A stretch of DNA of 64,000 nucleotides from Cycas panzhihuaensis (taxonomy: Eukaryota > Cycadophyta). Shown here in pieces: positions 23,131 through 34,080 of this stretch. A program made the position numbers and the translations under genes. The first letter of the stretch is position 1; every line of letters begins with the position of its first letter. The stretch covers positions 140,065,741-140,129,740 of the forward strand of contig CM041465.1 of the NCBI GenBank assembly GCA_023213395.1. Reading direction: 5' to 3'. A model generated the notes under the pieces. The model was given only the letters and a program-made list of their open reading frames with translations. It was not told the DNA's origin and searched no databases.

Positions 23131-23570
23131 TTCAACAAGTGCTCGATATTTAGCTTCAGTTGTTGATAGAGCTAGAGCCTACAGTTTTTTACTAGACCAT
23201 ATGATAGGTGAGGAATCTAGGAAAAAAACATAACCTACTATTGACTTATGATCATTTGAGTCGCCTGCCTAATCTAAATCAGTATACCCTGTTAAAGATA
23301 GAGGATTATTGCAAGAATTATAAGTTAGACCATAAAAATACTATTTTGAAGATATTAAAGAATGTGTTTAGTAGCTTTCAAGTATGATTCATTTGGTTTT
23401 TACGTATATCACAAACATAAAGCAATAGCATAAGATATATCTGGTCGAGTATGCATTAAGTAAATAAGGCTGCCAATAAGCTACCTATATAAAGTTGGAT
23501 CACACAAGGGTGTGGAACAATCAGTAGATAATTTTACTCCTAATTATAAAGGATTAGAAACCGATTTAGC
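23131..23570 (-). pseudogene. Copia E RNase H, N-terminal part
   Basis: Minus-strand translation shows LIGSLIYLMHTRPDISYAI and ATKHILRYL near 23340-23480, the standard end of copia RT/start of RNase H, and LSTxLKLNIEHLLKQ at 23150, next to the insertion point of A. It joins in frame with ASKEVIW at 6928 once A and one TSD copy are removed. Stops are present. Confidence 0.85.
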
Positions 23571-24400
23571 ATTTTCTATGTTAAACCATTTAATTAGGTC
23601 TAAAAAATATTTTGGTTGAGATATGGTTATTTTTTAATCGTGTTAGTAAATTTGTAATCTGAGAAAATAGTGTAGAAGACCTAAATTTGTCATTTCAAAT
23701 TTATTCATCAAGGTTGTTTTTAGTTGATGAATCTTGTTGTTTGAAGATCATATGATGATAATATCATCGACATACATGATTAATATTGTAAGATTCTCAT
23801 TTTCACGTTTGAAATAGAAATTTGGATCACTAATACATCTAGTGTATCCAATTTGAGTTAGGTAGTCCTCAACTTTTGTATACTAAGCTCGAGGAGCTTG
23901 TTTCAATCCATAAATTAATTTCTTTAGTTTACAAACTAAATTAGGGTTGTTAATAAAACTAGACAGTTGAGTTATGTAGATCTCTTATTTGAGATCACCA
24001 TTTAAAAATGCACTGTTGACATCCATTTGATGGATTTTCCAACTGAACTTTACTGCTAAGGCAATAATAGTATTAATAGTATTCATCTTTGCAACAGAGG
24101 TAAAGTTTTCATTCTAGTCTATACCATCTATTTGAGAAAATCCTTTCACAACTAGGTGAGCTTTATGCTTTTCAACAACACCTATTGAATTGTATTTGGT
24201 TCAATAAACCCATTTACAATCAACTATATTTTTTCCTAGTGGAAGTGGAATAAGATCCTAAGTTGAATTCTTGTTTAAAGCATCAATTTTAATTTGCATG
24301 GTCTACTGCCACATGGGATTGTTACTGGCTTGTTTAAATATTTTAGGATCGTCACTAGCCATTTTTTTGACCATTAATGCATAATTAATTTTTGAGAGTG
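23571..24400 (-). pseudogene. Copia E reverse transcriptase
   Basis: Minus-strand translation gives IDGIDWNENFTSVAKMNTIN, KIHQMDVNSAFLNGDLK, VCKLKKLIYGLKQAPRA and the catalytic LIMYVDDIIII (YVDD codons about 23764-23775). These are the hallmark motifs of Ty1/copia RT. The role is cDNA synthesis from element RNA. Several TAG/TAA codons interrupt the frame, some where Trp or Gln is expected. Confidence 0.88.
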
Positions 24401-25760
24401 AGTTCTCTTACTATCTGAAGGATTACCCACATCATATCCAGTGTCAGAAAGTGTTTTCTTTGCCCATACAAGTTGTCTATTTGTGACTATTTCTGTAGTC
24501 ATAGGTTGAGATGAAGAACTAGCTTGAGAAGAAGGATCTATTATGGTTGGTTCAGATAGAGTGCAACTCTAGACTTGTGTGGATAAGGATTCTATAGTCT
24601 CAGGGTCAGCTTATTTTCTAGAGGAGTCAACCAAATAGGTATTGGTTAACAGATTCTTAATAAGAAGTTCTACATAAGTGGAGGTTGAAGAGGATCCTTC
24701 TTCGTCAAATATTATATCACACAAAATTGATATTTTATGCATGACTGGATCCAAAAGTCTATAAGCTTTATTTTCTTCATTATAACCTACGAAGATGAAT
24801 TTTTTACTTTTAGGATCAAGTTTCTTGCGTTTTTCTTTGGGAACATGTCCTCATGTAATACTTCTAAAGATTCTAAGATATTTAACTAAAGGTTTATGAC
24901 CACACCATTTTTGTTCTAGCATAACATTTTGTAAAGATTTACTAGGTAAATGATTTAAAAGATAGTTGAAGCAGGCAATTACTTTTGCCCATAAATTTAA
25001 GTCAAGACTCTTTGTATATAATATGCATAGAGTCATTTCAACTAGAGTACATTTTTTCCATTCAGCAACACTATTTTGTTGCGGGATATAGGCAACAGAG
25101 TGCTAGAATTAAATTCCATGTTTCTTACATAAGGAAGTAAACTTTCCACTTAGGTATTCTTTTACATTATTAGATCTAAAAATTTTAATCTTCAAGTTTG
25201 ATTAATTTTTTACAAGTATTTTGAATTCAGTGAAGATACCAAATACTTGATTATGAGTATTGAGTATGTACACCTAGTATTTTCTCAAAAAATCATCAAT
25301 AGACATGACAAAATAACGACAGCCAGAATATAAATTTACATGAAACGGTCCACATATATTAGAGTGAAGAAGTTCAAGTGGAATTTTCGCTCTAAATTGA
25401 GTCTGATGTGGAAAGGGATCAATGTGTTGCTTACCTGTTACACAGGCATTACAAACACCATAGACAGTAGTTAAAGGTGGAAGACCATGAACCATATCAT
25501 GTCTTTTTAGGTATTGAAGTTTACCATAACTAGTATAGCTAAATCATGCATGCCATAATTTACTAACTCGATCAGATTTAGCTATAAAGGCACTAAAGGA
25601 TTTTGTTTTAGTATTTTGTAAACTAGTAAAGCTATAGAGACCTGTTTTATGATCAAAAGGTCTAGAGGTAATAGATTTGAATTTGTTTAATGGTTCTTTA
25701 ATAATAAATTTATCTTTCTAGAATTTGATAATAAGGTCTTTCTGACATATTTGGTAAATA
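24401..25760 (-). pseudogene. Copia E integrase
   Basis: The segment 25495-25274 reads MVHGLPPL, VCNACVTGKQHIDPFP (GAG-pre-integrase zinc region), LELLHSNICGPF (first catalytic Asp replaced by Asn where LVHSDICGP is usual) and RYFVMSIDDF. The segment 25036-24851 reads TLCILYTKSLDLNLWAKVI and LPSKSLQNVMLEQKWCGHKP, typical of the region after the core. The integrase-before-RT order confirms copia. It would insert cDNA. Stops break it. Confidence 0.85.
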
Positions 25761-27020
25761 AAGAGAAGGTTTGATAACAAACCATACACGTAGAATACAT
25801 CCTTGATTGAACCATCTTCCAGAGTAACATCCCCTAATCCTTTCACTTTAAGTTGGGATCCACTCCCAAAAGAAATCTCTTCTTCAGAGTTAGTATCAGA
25901 TTGATAAGTGGATAAATTCTCCTAGTGTCATGTCATGTGATGGGAAACACCAGAGTTAAGAATTTATTGAGGTGATTGATTAAATGGAGCAATAAATATA
26001 GATGTTGTTGTTGTTAAAGAATGATTATGAGATTGTGGTCGGGTTTGTGGTCAGGTTTGTGGTCAGGATTGTAATCCCTTAGAAGCTTTCCAGGCTTCTA
26101 AAGTTATTCTACTTCTATAGATGTCAATAGTGTGGCCTTTTTTTATGGCAATAGGCACAACTAATGTTCTTAGAAGGATTAATAGTGTTTCATTTTAAAA
26201 GAGACTATTTGGAAGTAATTTAATATTTAGGTGGACCAGAATACTTAGTATTGTTTTGAGAACTAGGAGGTGGACCTCTATGAGATTTTTAGAATTTTGG
26301 ATTACTATTAAAGTTGTTCTGATGTTTAGTTTTATTTTGAGGCTTAGATTTAGAAAAGAAAGCCTGAGAAGGATCTTTCAATTTACCTATTTGAATTAAC
26401 ATCATTTGATGTTCTATCAGTTGATTTGTCAATTGATTAAAAGTTATTAGAGAATTACCAGTTTATTATCTAGCAGTCTTGAAAAGATTAAAATATTTTG
26501 GTAGTTTGTTTATTGCAAGATGAATGAGCGTATCGTCATCTTTAGTATGTGTGACTATTTGTTTTACATCACCTACTTTAATTATAGTTTTAATACAATT
26601 GCCTAGATCTTTATTAATTAGTTAAATTTTGAATAAAAAGTCTTCGACTTTAGAAAAATCATCATAATTAAGCTCATATAATTGTTGTTCTAGGACAACC
26701 AATTATTGTGTGTTGACCTTATTATATTTCTCCTTGAGAGTATTCCAAACAGTGGCTAGATCATCTGTATCAAAGAACTGTCAACTGATTTCTGGTGAGA
26801 GTGACATCAGGATGGTGTCTAGGGTTGCATCAAAGTTCATCAGATATACCATATGGATTTCTAAAGTTGCATCTTTTAGTTTTTTGAATTCACCTATTAC
26901 ATACTACCATATCTTCTGTTGTTTAAGTTGATGAGAAAGGAAATTTCTCTAGTTGACATTGTTTAAGCCATTTAAAACTGAAATCAGAATGCAGGTGGTT
27001 GTCCCTGGCATTAGTGCCAT
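25761..27020 (-). pseudogene. Copia E gag and protease region
   Basis: The likely start is near 27017 on the minus strand: MALMPGTTT then LNGLNNVN, matching the copia gag start (LNGxNYxxW). A zinc-knuckle remnant CAYCHKK lies near 26130-26160. The protease lies between it and integrase but its active site is not clear (a copia protease would have DSGAS). Many stops. Confidence 0.65.
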
Positions 27021-28409
27021 ATTGGGAATTGTAAACGTTGATTAGAAGTCTGTTTGAATTTTAAAAATTTGGAGAAATTAGATGAAGAAGTATAGGTGAT
27101 AAAAGTCACATAAAAAATTACTAAGCATTAGAGTAATCCTATTAACATTTTATAAGCATGTTTAATCGAATGATAAGTAACTAAAAATCATTGTTATTAA
27201 GTTGTTTAGATACCCTTCCCCTATAAAGAAAAATAATTAAATGTTCCCCTTTTTTGAAAAAAAACATTAATAGTCCCCCTTATTATTTAAAGAAATATGT
27301 TTGAAAAATAAGTTACTTGTTCAAATATTAAACAAAATAATAATAAGGGTGTTATGCAAACTAATTACCCTTTAGTTATCTATTTAATGACAAAAAGAAA
27401 ATTTTAAATAAAGTTTTAAATAGTTCTCCTTTAGAGGAGGGGAAGGGGTTTCTCACTCAAGATGACTTAGAGACAAGGATATAAGAAGTACTAGATAAAT
27501 TTTTACTAAGTGATGAAATGAAGCCCCTCTAGTGTATACAATAGATGTGTATCAAGTTTACCTAGTGATTAGACCTAAAGAGTATGATTTATAAGGATGG
27601 ATCTCCATTCAAAAGATTGAATGCTTATATAAATCTTCTCTAGCATATCTTAGTCATTCCCATTTAAGACCTATTTATTAACTTGGGCATCCAATGATTC
27701 CTTCCCTAATTCAATTTATCATGTATTATCATGTAGTTCAAGAGAACATTTATGACTTAATAATGGATGCATTCCTATCTTATGTTAGTCCATCACATCA
27801 AGATCATTAAGAAAAAATCCTAATAATACCATGGATGGAGAAACCACACACAATTGAATATAAATATAAATGAGGCCTAATATAGACTTATTTTGTCTTA
27901 TGACCACATATTAGTCATTTATTACCAAATAATTATACAACACTCTTGACATTTTGTAACTATAAAAACTATTACTATTGTGGATCAAGTCAAATTTAGT
28001 GTTCATTTGTATTGCTATTACAAAACATTATCAAGCCCTGCTTTAAGCAATATATTTCTAAATAATAAGTCTATAAACCTTTGTTTTGAATTATATTTTT
28101 TGGAATTGATAAAGGAAGGTGGCATGCAAATGTGTTACATTATATGAAGCTCCTGTCAAAAGATTGAATGTTTAATATAATAAAGGGGGTTAATGTTAAT
28201 ATTAAAGTGTAGTAAGGTGGGCAGAGGGGGGGGGGGGGGGGGAGGGGGGTTTAATATTGATTAAATGTAAATTAAACTAAATAAAAAAGTATTAAAAAAA
28301 TAACAGACCTGAATGCTTTATAAAGAATGAAAAATCATTTTTGCGAATGTAAAAACATTAGAACATATTATAATTCTATTTTGGATCCGTGTGTGTTTAG
28401 GGTTTACCT
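27021..28409 (-). other. Copia E leader, proximal part
   Basis: AT-rich stretch between the captured gene fragment and gag. No open frame with a known domain. It contains a G-run of about 17 bases plus a shorter one near 28218-28250 (plus strand). I see no RNA gene. Together with 28410-29385 it makes an unusually long copia leader of 2.4 kb. Confidence 0.5.
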
Positions 28410-28760
28410 GGTTTGTATACTCCATGGTAGCGGCTAAGGCATTACATGTTCTTTATCTTCGTAGAAATGATAGTGTTGCACCACAATCTAGTTCTTCAGC
28501 TCAACTAATGAGTTACAGCATCACGCGATCCACGAGTCTGAAGGGAAGATATTTTCTTACTGCAAAGCCTGCCTGCACCAATGCCAGCAAGAGACTATCT
28601 GCCATCCCCTCTGTCATTTCTCTTTCTAATTACCAACTCTTCAACCTTCACAACTACCACTTTTTCATAATCAAAGTTATGGGTGGCAAGCACTGCAAAA
28701 CCTTAGGCCATGGATTCATTCTCCAGCATAAAGGAAACACAGGCATTGAATAGATGAATG
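28410..28760 (-). pseudogene. Proline dehydrogenase gene fragment (C-terminal part) inside copia E
   Basis: Minus-strand translation gives FNACVSFMLENESMA (about 28752-28708), GFAVLATHNFDYEK and VKVEELVI, then GMADSLLLALVQAGFAVRKY and FRLVDRVML, then AEELDCGATLSFLRR. Plant proline dehydrogenases, flavin enzymes that oxidise proline in mitochondria, end with VLATHN, GMSDALSxGLxxAGFxVxKY, GPVxxVxPYLIRRAEEN in that order and spacing. Stops (after ESMA, after VML) and one frame change between VEELVI and GMAD show decay. No intron separates the blocks seen, but some residues between them are missing. It lies in the sense orientation of copia E, downstream of its PBS. An open frame on the other strand (28391-28753) is a shadow. 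Confidence 0.8.
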
Positions 28761-29385
28761 GGTTGGAGAAACTTTTATATGTTTAGATATAATCTCACAA
28801 AGCTAGCCCATTTTAAATCTTAATGTGATCATCAACTTTAGAAGAAGAAGAGAAGAACTCCCAGGGGACTTCTTCTTCCAGGGATACTTTCTATACGTGG
28901 GGAGGAGGAGGAGGCGGTAGTTATTACTAGTCTATGTAACCCTGCATGCAGCCCCAATAGAGAAAACCCTCCTCTAATACCAAGTTTCCACATCACTAGC
29001 CTACGGGGATGAGGGCTAGGGGTGGCTATCCCTCTAATTAGAGTTATGTTAAATGTAAAAGATAAGAAGACAGATTATCTAAAAATAATAATGTGACTGC
29101 AAGTTCATGCTGAAAGAGTTCTAATCGTGCTCTCGAACCACCTATATCTACTTATTTGAGTGCATTGCAGATCCATTGCAAGGTGGTATAAAAGCTCCTC
29201 AAATTCTATAGTAAGTATGTGCAATTGCTCACTTAGAAAAGACTTGATGCATAGACACATTAATGAGTTGTTTCACCCTTTGTATGGCCATCACATATAC
29301 TCTCTACACAAAATTTAAGATGAAGGAGAGGCAGTAAGAAGATTGTGATCTTCAACAAATGTAAATTTTGATTCTGCTTGATTTG
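28761..29385 (-). other. Copia E leader, distal part
   Basis: Sequence between PBS and the proline dehydrogenase fragment. It contains purine-rich GGAGGAGGAGG near 28900 and no recognised coding match. It could hold further, unrecognisable parts of the captured gene or original leader. Confidence 0.45.
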
Positions 29386-29397
29386 GCTCTGATACCA
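29386..29397 (-). other. Primer-binding site of copia E
   Basis: Plus strand GCTCTGATACCA, which is TGGTATCAGAGC on the element's sense strand: a perfect tRNA-Met primer site directly next to the 5' LTR. Confidence 0.92.
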
Positions 29398-29839
29398 TGT
29401 TAAAGAGTGGTAACATATACAATATTAGTAGGATCAAATAATTAAGCATATATAGGTGAAAATTGACATTGCACATGTACCCGTATTTGGCAGGTAGAAA
29501 ACCCCTTCTGGGGAAGAAAAACCACCTCTTAAATTTGTAAATTTATTACCTCAAAACCTTTACATAAATGCTTTCTATTAATACCCTCTACATACCAAAC
29601 TAGGATGGAAACCAGCCTTCAGAGATGCTTATGACAGCCTCCTAGATTCCTAAAACTCATTCTTAGAATCTAAGAGAGACTATTAAAGAATGAGAGGTTT
29701 GTTGAAATGGGAAGTTGCTCATTTCAACGACCTTAACATAATAAATAATAATTAACATAAACTTCATAAAATGAACCTTTACATAACTTAAATTTATATT
29801 TAAACATGTGATAAAAAAGTAACATTAACTTTTCTAACA
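29398..29839 (-). repeat. 5' LTR of copia E (right end)
   Basis: 442 bp, starting TGTTAAAGAGTGGTAACA and ending ACTTTTCTAACA on the plus strand, followed by the TSD CTTCT (29840-29844). Pairs with 6113-6554. Confidence 0.93.
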
Positions 29840-29844
29840 CTTCT

Positions 29845-30146
29845 CCTCCACATAAAAATCTATAATCTATTCCATGTCTCATGCCTTAAGAAAAACCTTA
29901 GAAGGAATATAGTACCTTAATCTACCTTATTGATTCTGGATGAAGAGTAACATTTAACAAATTTACCTAATTATCTTCTTGCAAGCTACCAATGTTGCCT
30001 TTGAAATAGGATTATTTCTGAGTACTTGGTGTAGTAGACCAACTATAAACTAGCCAAAGTAACATAGGAGTTCATCGACTTTGTTAAGAAACATCTACAT
30101 CTTCCTCCTAGCTTAAAGGACTTAACATCTTAGAGGAGAGGACTCA
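29845..30146 (+). pseudogene. Element D pol end and 3' untranslated tail
   Basis: Continues the D frame cut by copia E at 6112: AYVLVL then LPPHKNL and SIPCLMP fit the integrase C-terminal end (AYxLxLPxxSxIHPVFHVS). Further on, LILDEE and TNLPNYLLAS faintly resemble chromodomain spacing but are too degraded to call. The purine tract AGAGGAGAGGA at about 30131-30141 precedes the LTR. Confidence 0.6.
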
Positions 30147-30199
30147 TGACATGACCACTCTTCACTAGGTAGAAATGGTTAAGATAACACTTATGATGA
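30147..30199 (+). repeat. 3' LTR of element D, first 53 bp
   Basis: Starts TGACATGACCACTCTTCACT, matching the start of the 5' LTR (412). It ends at ATGATGA, where element B has inserted; the last five bases GATGA are duplicated at 46720, where the LTR continues. Confidence 0.85.
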
Positions 30200-32791
30200 T
30201 GTTTCCCGGCTTCTGGGAATGGATACGGAATCACCGACTCACGTAAGTGCAGGTATGTCTCTCGCATTATCGTCGCTTTCTTTTACTGGATGTTTGCTTG
30301 CGTATCTGCATGTGTATGACTTTGTAGGCGACCTTGTAGTCGTCCGCACTTATTTTTAGCCTATGACGACTATAGCAGGGGTACACTCCCAGCGAGTGTG
30401 GCACCCTGGTAACCATATTACTTCCCGCATCTGCCCTCCTCACTCCATGATCCACTAGGTTCGTGCCACCTCCGCCCGTGTGATGACCCGTCGTTGTTTG
30501 GTTAGCTCGCCACCTCGCTTGAGGCCTATTTTTGCTCCCTTGGACCCGTTTGTTGGCTTGTTTGCCCCCGAGTGGGTGTCCTAGCTCTCCATTAGTCTTT
30601 TCGGTCATCCGCCCCCAGCCTGGACTGGTTGGTGGGCCCCACTTTTGGCTCCAGGTTCACACCGTTGATGCATCACTGGAATATCCGTGATCTGCAGAAT
30701 TCCGGCCAGTATGACCTATCTCAGTTATTTTAAAAATCCGCCGTGGCAATTTCGCATTTATTGCGAAACTGCCACATGGCTCGCGTTTTATTTCTCTTCC
30801 AGCTGTGCCCTAATCGCATGCTTTAGGGTTTTGCTTGAGTACTTAAGCCCTTTTTGGCTCATTTTCAAAGTTCTTCTTTTGGCTCACTTTTGGAATTACT
30901 CTCAAAGAAACGCTCTCATGCTCTGCTCTTCTCTGCTGTTTGCTGCTGCAAATGGACCTGCACTCTTCATACAGCGCCCAGCTCTCCTTTGGCATGGCTG
31001 AGACATTCTCTCAGCCCCTCAAACGCCTTGGAGAGGGCTCGTTTGAAGTGGTTTCCAGCTGGTTTTCACCCAGGCAGTCAGTAAGTGCCCCACGTGTAGG
31101 TGTTTCCCGTCACAACTCCGTAGCAGGGTCCCAAACCTGCTCTACTTCAGATCTAGGCTGGTCTCTTAGCCCTCCTTTGCTACTCCTTGGCTGAGGTAAA
31201 TCCCTTGCCTCTCCTTCTCAAGTATCCCTTGCTTTATATGTGTTTCCTTCTGATATTTATGCGTCAGCTTGTCTGCTCTTGCTTGTTGCTTGAGAGTTGG
31301 TTTTCCTCCCTTTTTGAGGACTGTTGTACCACTCTCCCTGTGCTTCTTGCCTGCGTTTGCTGTCCAAGGCAGTGGCGTTGAGGGGTTGCATAGGTTTTGG
31401 AGAGGAGCTGGGTGGATTCCGTACCACCTTCCACGCTCCCTAAGCGGCTCTAAGCCCTCGAAAGCCTTCCTCTCGCCCCGTGCTACCCTTGGCTTGCAAG
31501 CAAGGGTTCGGAGGCTCCCTTTGGTTGCCCAAACCAGCGCTGTCACAAGTTGCGGTGATTTGAAACCTTTGCTCGGAGTTGGGCATCACTCATAAGACCC
31601 AACCGCTGCTTTTTTGCTTACCCTTTCTTCCCCGGTCACCCGGTTTGCTCCCCATAGCATCCTGGTTCGCCGTGGGTATCCTTGGGTCTCTCTTGCCCCT
31701 TTTTGCAGCCATTTTGCAGCCTTTACTCTTGACTTTCTCCTGGCTGCCTCGTGGCTCCTGAGGGGAGGTTAGGGTGCCATTTGTAGGAGGTAGGCCACTC
31801 TGAGGCTTACCCAATCGTTTCCTTTCACTTTGGTCACTTTCTTTTGGTACTTTCCTTGCTGGATTAACACTAACGTATGTATATTCAGATTCTCGTTTAT
31901 GTTATTTAGGCATATATTGTTAGAGCTTTGTGTTGCATGTTAGTGTTCTTCCTTCGGGAAGAGAGAGAGAGACCGCTATTGCTTGCAGGTACTCGGGACA
32001 CACGGAGAACATTGCCCGTTGGCCTCGTTACCGGTAAGCATCTTCGTATGTGTTATGTTTTCATGCTATCTCATTTGTTAGTTAGTGTTTCCTTCCTTTC
32101 TTTGGTATCGCATGTGATTTTCCGGGGAAGGTAAGGAAGCCCCTATTTCGCCGGCCACAATGCCTCGCATCCAGTACGTCGCGCGGAGTGGTTCGGTGCT
32201 CTTTGGGAAGGCTACTTCACCTCGCACACCTTCGGTCTAGGTGCACGCTTCGTTCCCCTCCGCTACCCTTTTTCTCCTTTTATTTCTTTCCTAGTAATTA
32301 GCACATCGAAAGATTAAAAGGGAAAATTGGTTTGGCATTTGTTTGCGATTCGTTTGTCTTGTTGCATGTATCTTTATCATTCGTAGGAAAGATTGTAGGA
32401 GTCTTCCTTTCCCCTACCTTTCCTTCCCTCTCCTTAACCGCACGAGTGCCTTGCTTCCCGCATCGCTCGTGTACCCGGTTAGGTTGTGTAGGCTTGCTCT
32501 TGGCCTATCTCCATTAGGTTCTTTCTCTCTCCCTTCTGGCCACCCAAGGGTGGGAGGGTCCTACTCCTAGGTCAATCCTGGTTTTCCCTACGCACCTTCA
32601 CCCCTTGCTCGTAGCAGTGAAGGGTCACCCAATAGTAGCCATACTCCATTGCAGATCCCGAACTCGCGCTCCGGCGCACGGGGCGCTCTGCGTGATAGTT
32701 ACTCGCCTTTTAGGTTCCACCTCCTATCATTTCACCACTCACTCTCCCCCACACCTATCAGTTAGGTAGTTATCCCGTAGCAGTGCGTCCA
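30200..32791 (+). repeat. 5' LTR of element B
   Basis: Starts TGTTTCCCGGCTTCTGGG and ends GTGCGTCCA. It holds the landmark AGCCTATGACGAC near 30358, a core promoter region near 30830 (GAGTACTTAAGCCC), a GAGAGAGAGAGACCG tract near 31960 and a splice-donor-like CCGGTAAGCATC near 32030. Open frames such as 31269-31595 recur in the other LTR and have no domain. Confidence 0.93.
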
Positions 32792-32811
32792 CTAGCGACC
32801 ATACTGGGGAC
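32792..32811 (+). other. Primer-binding site of B
   Basis: CTAGCGACCATACTGGGGAC next to the LTR; the canonical TGG start has become TAG. Compare TGGCGACTCCACTGGGGA, the complement of the plant tRNA-Arg end used by Ogre elements. Confidence 0.6.
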
Positions 32812-32965
32812 TGCCAGTAAGGGAGCTAGTTTTGCTCTCTTCGGTTGGTTTCGCTACTCTTGTATGATCCTTTTTATACCTATCTTGATCCCCACGTTGG
32901 GCAGACCCCAACACGTGTGTTTTACCACTTTTTTCTCTTTTCCTAACATCGTCGGTTGACCTTGC
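32812..32965 (+). other. Short leader of B
   Basis: 154 bp between PBS and the first Met. It carries AAGGGAGCTAGTTTTGC and ACGTTGGGCAGACCCCAAC blocks related to A. No gene. Confidence 0.5.
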
Positions 32966-34080
32966 ATGCGATGTTTCTCTCGTCGTTTGCGCGGTCTACC
33001 TCCTTTGTTAGAGGACCCCGAGTATCGCCTTCTTGCCTCGTCGGATTCCGATCCGACTATGGAGGGATACTCTTCCGATTGGACCTACCCCACTTCAGCC
33101 ATGGAAACCCATGCCTTTCCTTCTGCTATCCTTGGGTCCACCCAAGAGGATGACGACCCCCTTTATTACCCAAATGACCAACACCTTTCATTCGATGCTC
33201 ATCCTTCTACCCATGCTGTAGAAGGATCTGTTCCTCTTGAGGGTCGCCACGTAGTCGACGATTCTTACGAGGAACATCCCGAGGATCCTACTTTGTTTGA
33301 GGTTTCGATCACCTCTTACGAGTATGTTGGGACTCCTCCTATTGACGTAGTTGAAGCTCTTAATGAGTATCAGCATGCGCATCTTAGCGCCTGGATAACG
33401 AGGATGCCCTTCGTGGAGGAGCCTCTTCCTCTTCCGCTCCTCCGCCGCATGCCTCATCCTCATCCACCCTTCCTGTGACAACAAATCCCTTCGTGCCTAC
33501 ACGTACATCCCACTCGTTTCCTATTCCTGCAGTGGGGGCACGTGTGGCACCTTCTGTCCCTCATTGAGGTCCTAATGCCTTAGGATCTTCTCATGGTGTG
33601 TCTTTCCCTCAATTGAGGGTTAGCATACCCGCTCCTAACCAAACCAATGTGCCGTCCCCTAATATGGCACATGCTGCTCCTAGTAGGCCTATCAGCCCTA
33701 CTAGCTTTCCAATCACTAGTCATGTGGGATCCACTCCCACGCATCCTCCAACTCAGCACATTGGTGCTTCCTTCTACGTTCCCCTAGGGTATACTTCTCA
33801 ACCTTGGGGGCAAGGTAGAGGAAGCCATCTTCCCGTTTATGGGGTGGATCCGCTACACCCATATGGGGTTGCTCCACCTACGGGTGGCCCATATGGGCAA
33901 AACCTGGTTCCACATCCCGCTTGCCCATCTTCCAACGTAATCCCATCCGGTGTGCCTTCGCAGGGAACCCGGCTCCCTTCCAAGGCACCTACCCTCATGC
34001 CTCTTTTCAGCAAGGGGCGCTTCCTCAAGGAGGGATTGGTGCTCCACCCGCTCCTTGTGCGTTACCTACTTCGACATTAG
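32966..34080 (+). pseudogene. Element B N-terminal Pro-rich region
   Basis: The start at 32966 (MRCFSRRLRGLPPLLEDP) is shared with C (MQCFSCRLRGLPPLLEGP), which supports it as the true gag-pol start. The open segment 32966-33478 is acidic and Ser/Pro-rich. After a frame change, 33598-34080 has VSIPAPNQTNVPSPNMAHA and the conserved YGVDPLHPYGVAPPTGGPYG. No known fold; perhaps a linker or assembly region unique to the family. Role unknown. Confidence 0.7.

Larger units (their letters stand above)
6113..29839 (-). mobile_element. Element E: Ty1/copia retrotransposon, interrupted by Tat-like A
   Basis: The two LTRs are 442 bp each (6113-6554, 29398-29839) and the TSD is CTTCT (6108-6112, 29840-29844). 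The minus-strand order is 5' LTR, tRNA-Met PBS, a 2.4 kb leader, gag, integrase, RT, RNase H, polypurine tract, 3' LTR. Integrase before RT is the diagnostic order of Ty1/copia. Element A splits the RNase H codons, leaving the end of RNase H at 6566-6928 and the rest at 23131 onward. Without A the element is about 7.5 kb. The coding part has many stops. The leader carries a fragment of a host gene. Confidence 0.92.

Noticed and set aside
28391-28753. Plus-strand 120-codon open frame
   Set aside because: It is the opposite-strand shadow of the proline dehydrogenase fragment, whose motifs lie on the minus strand.
29900-30020. Possible chromodomain at the end of D pol
   Set aside because: A few residues fit the spacing (LILDEE, TNLPNYLLAS) but the frame is too damaged to support a call.
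31269-31595. Open frames of up to 126 codons in the LTRs of B (also 45203-45589)
   Set aside because: Positions inside LTR R/U5, repeated because of the LTR pair, with no recognisable protein.
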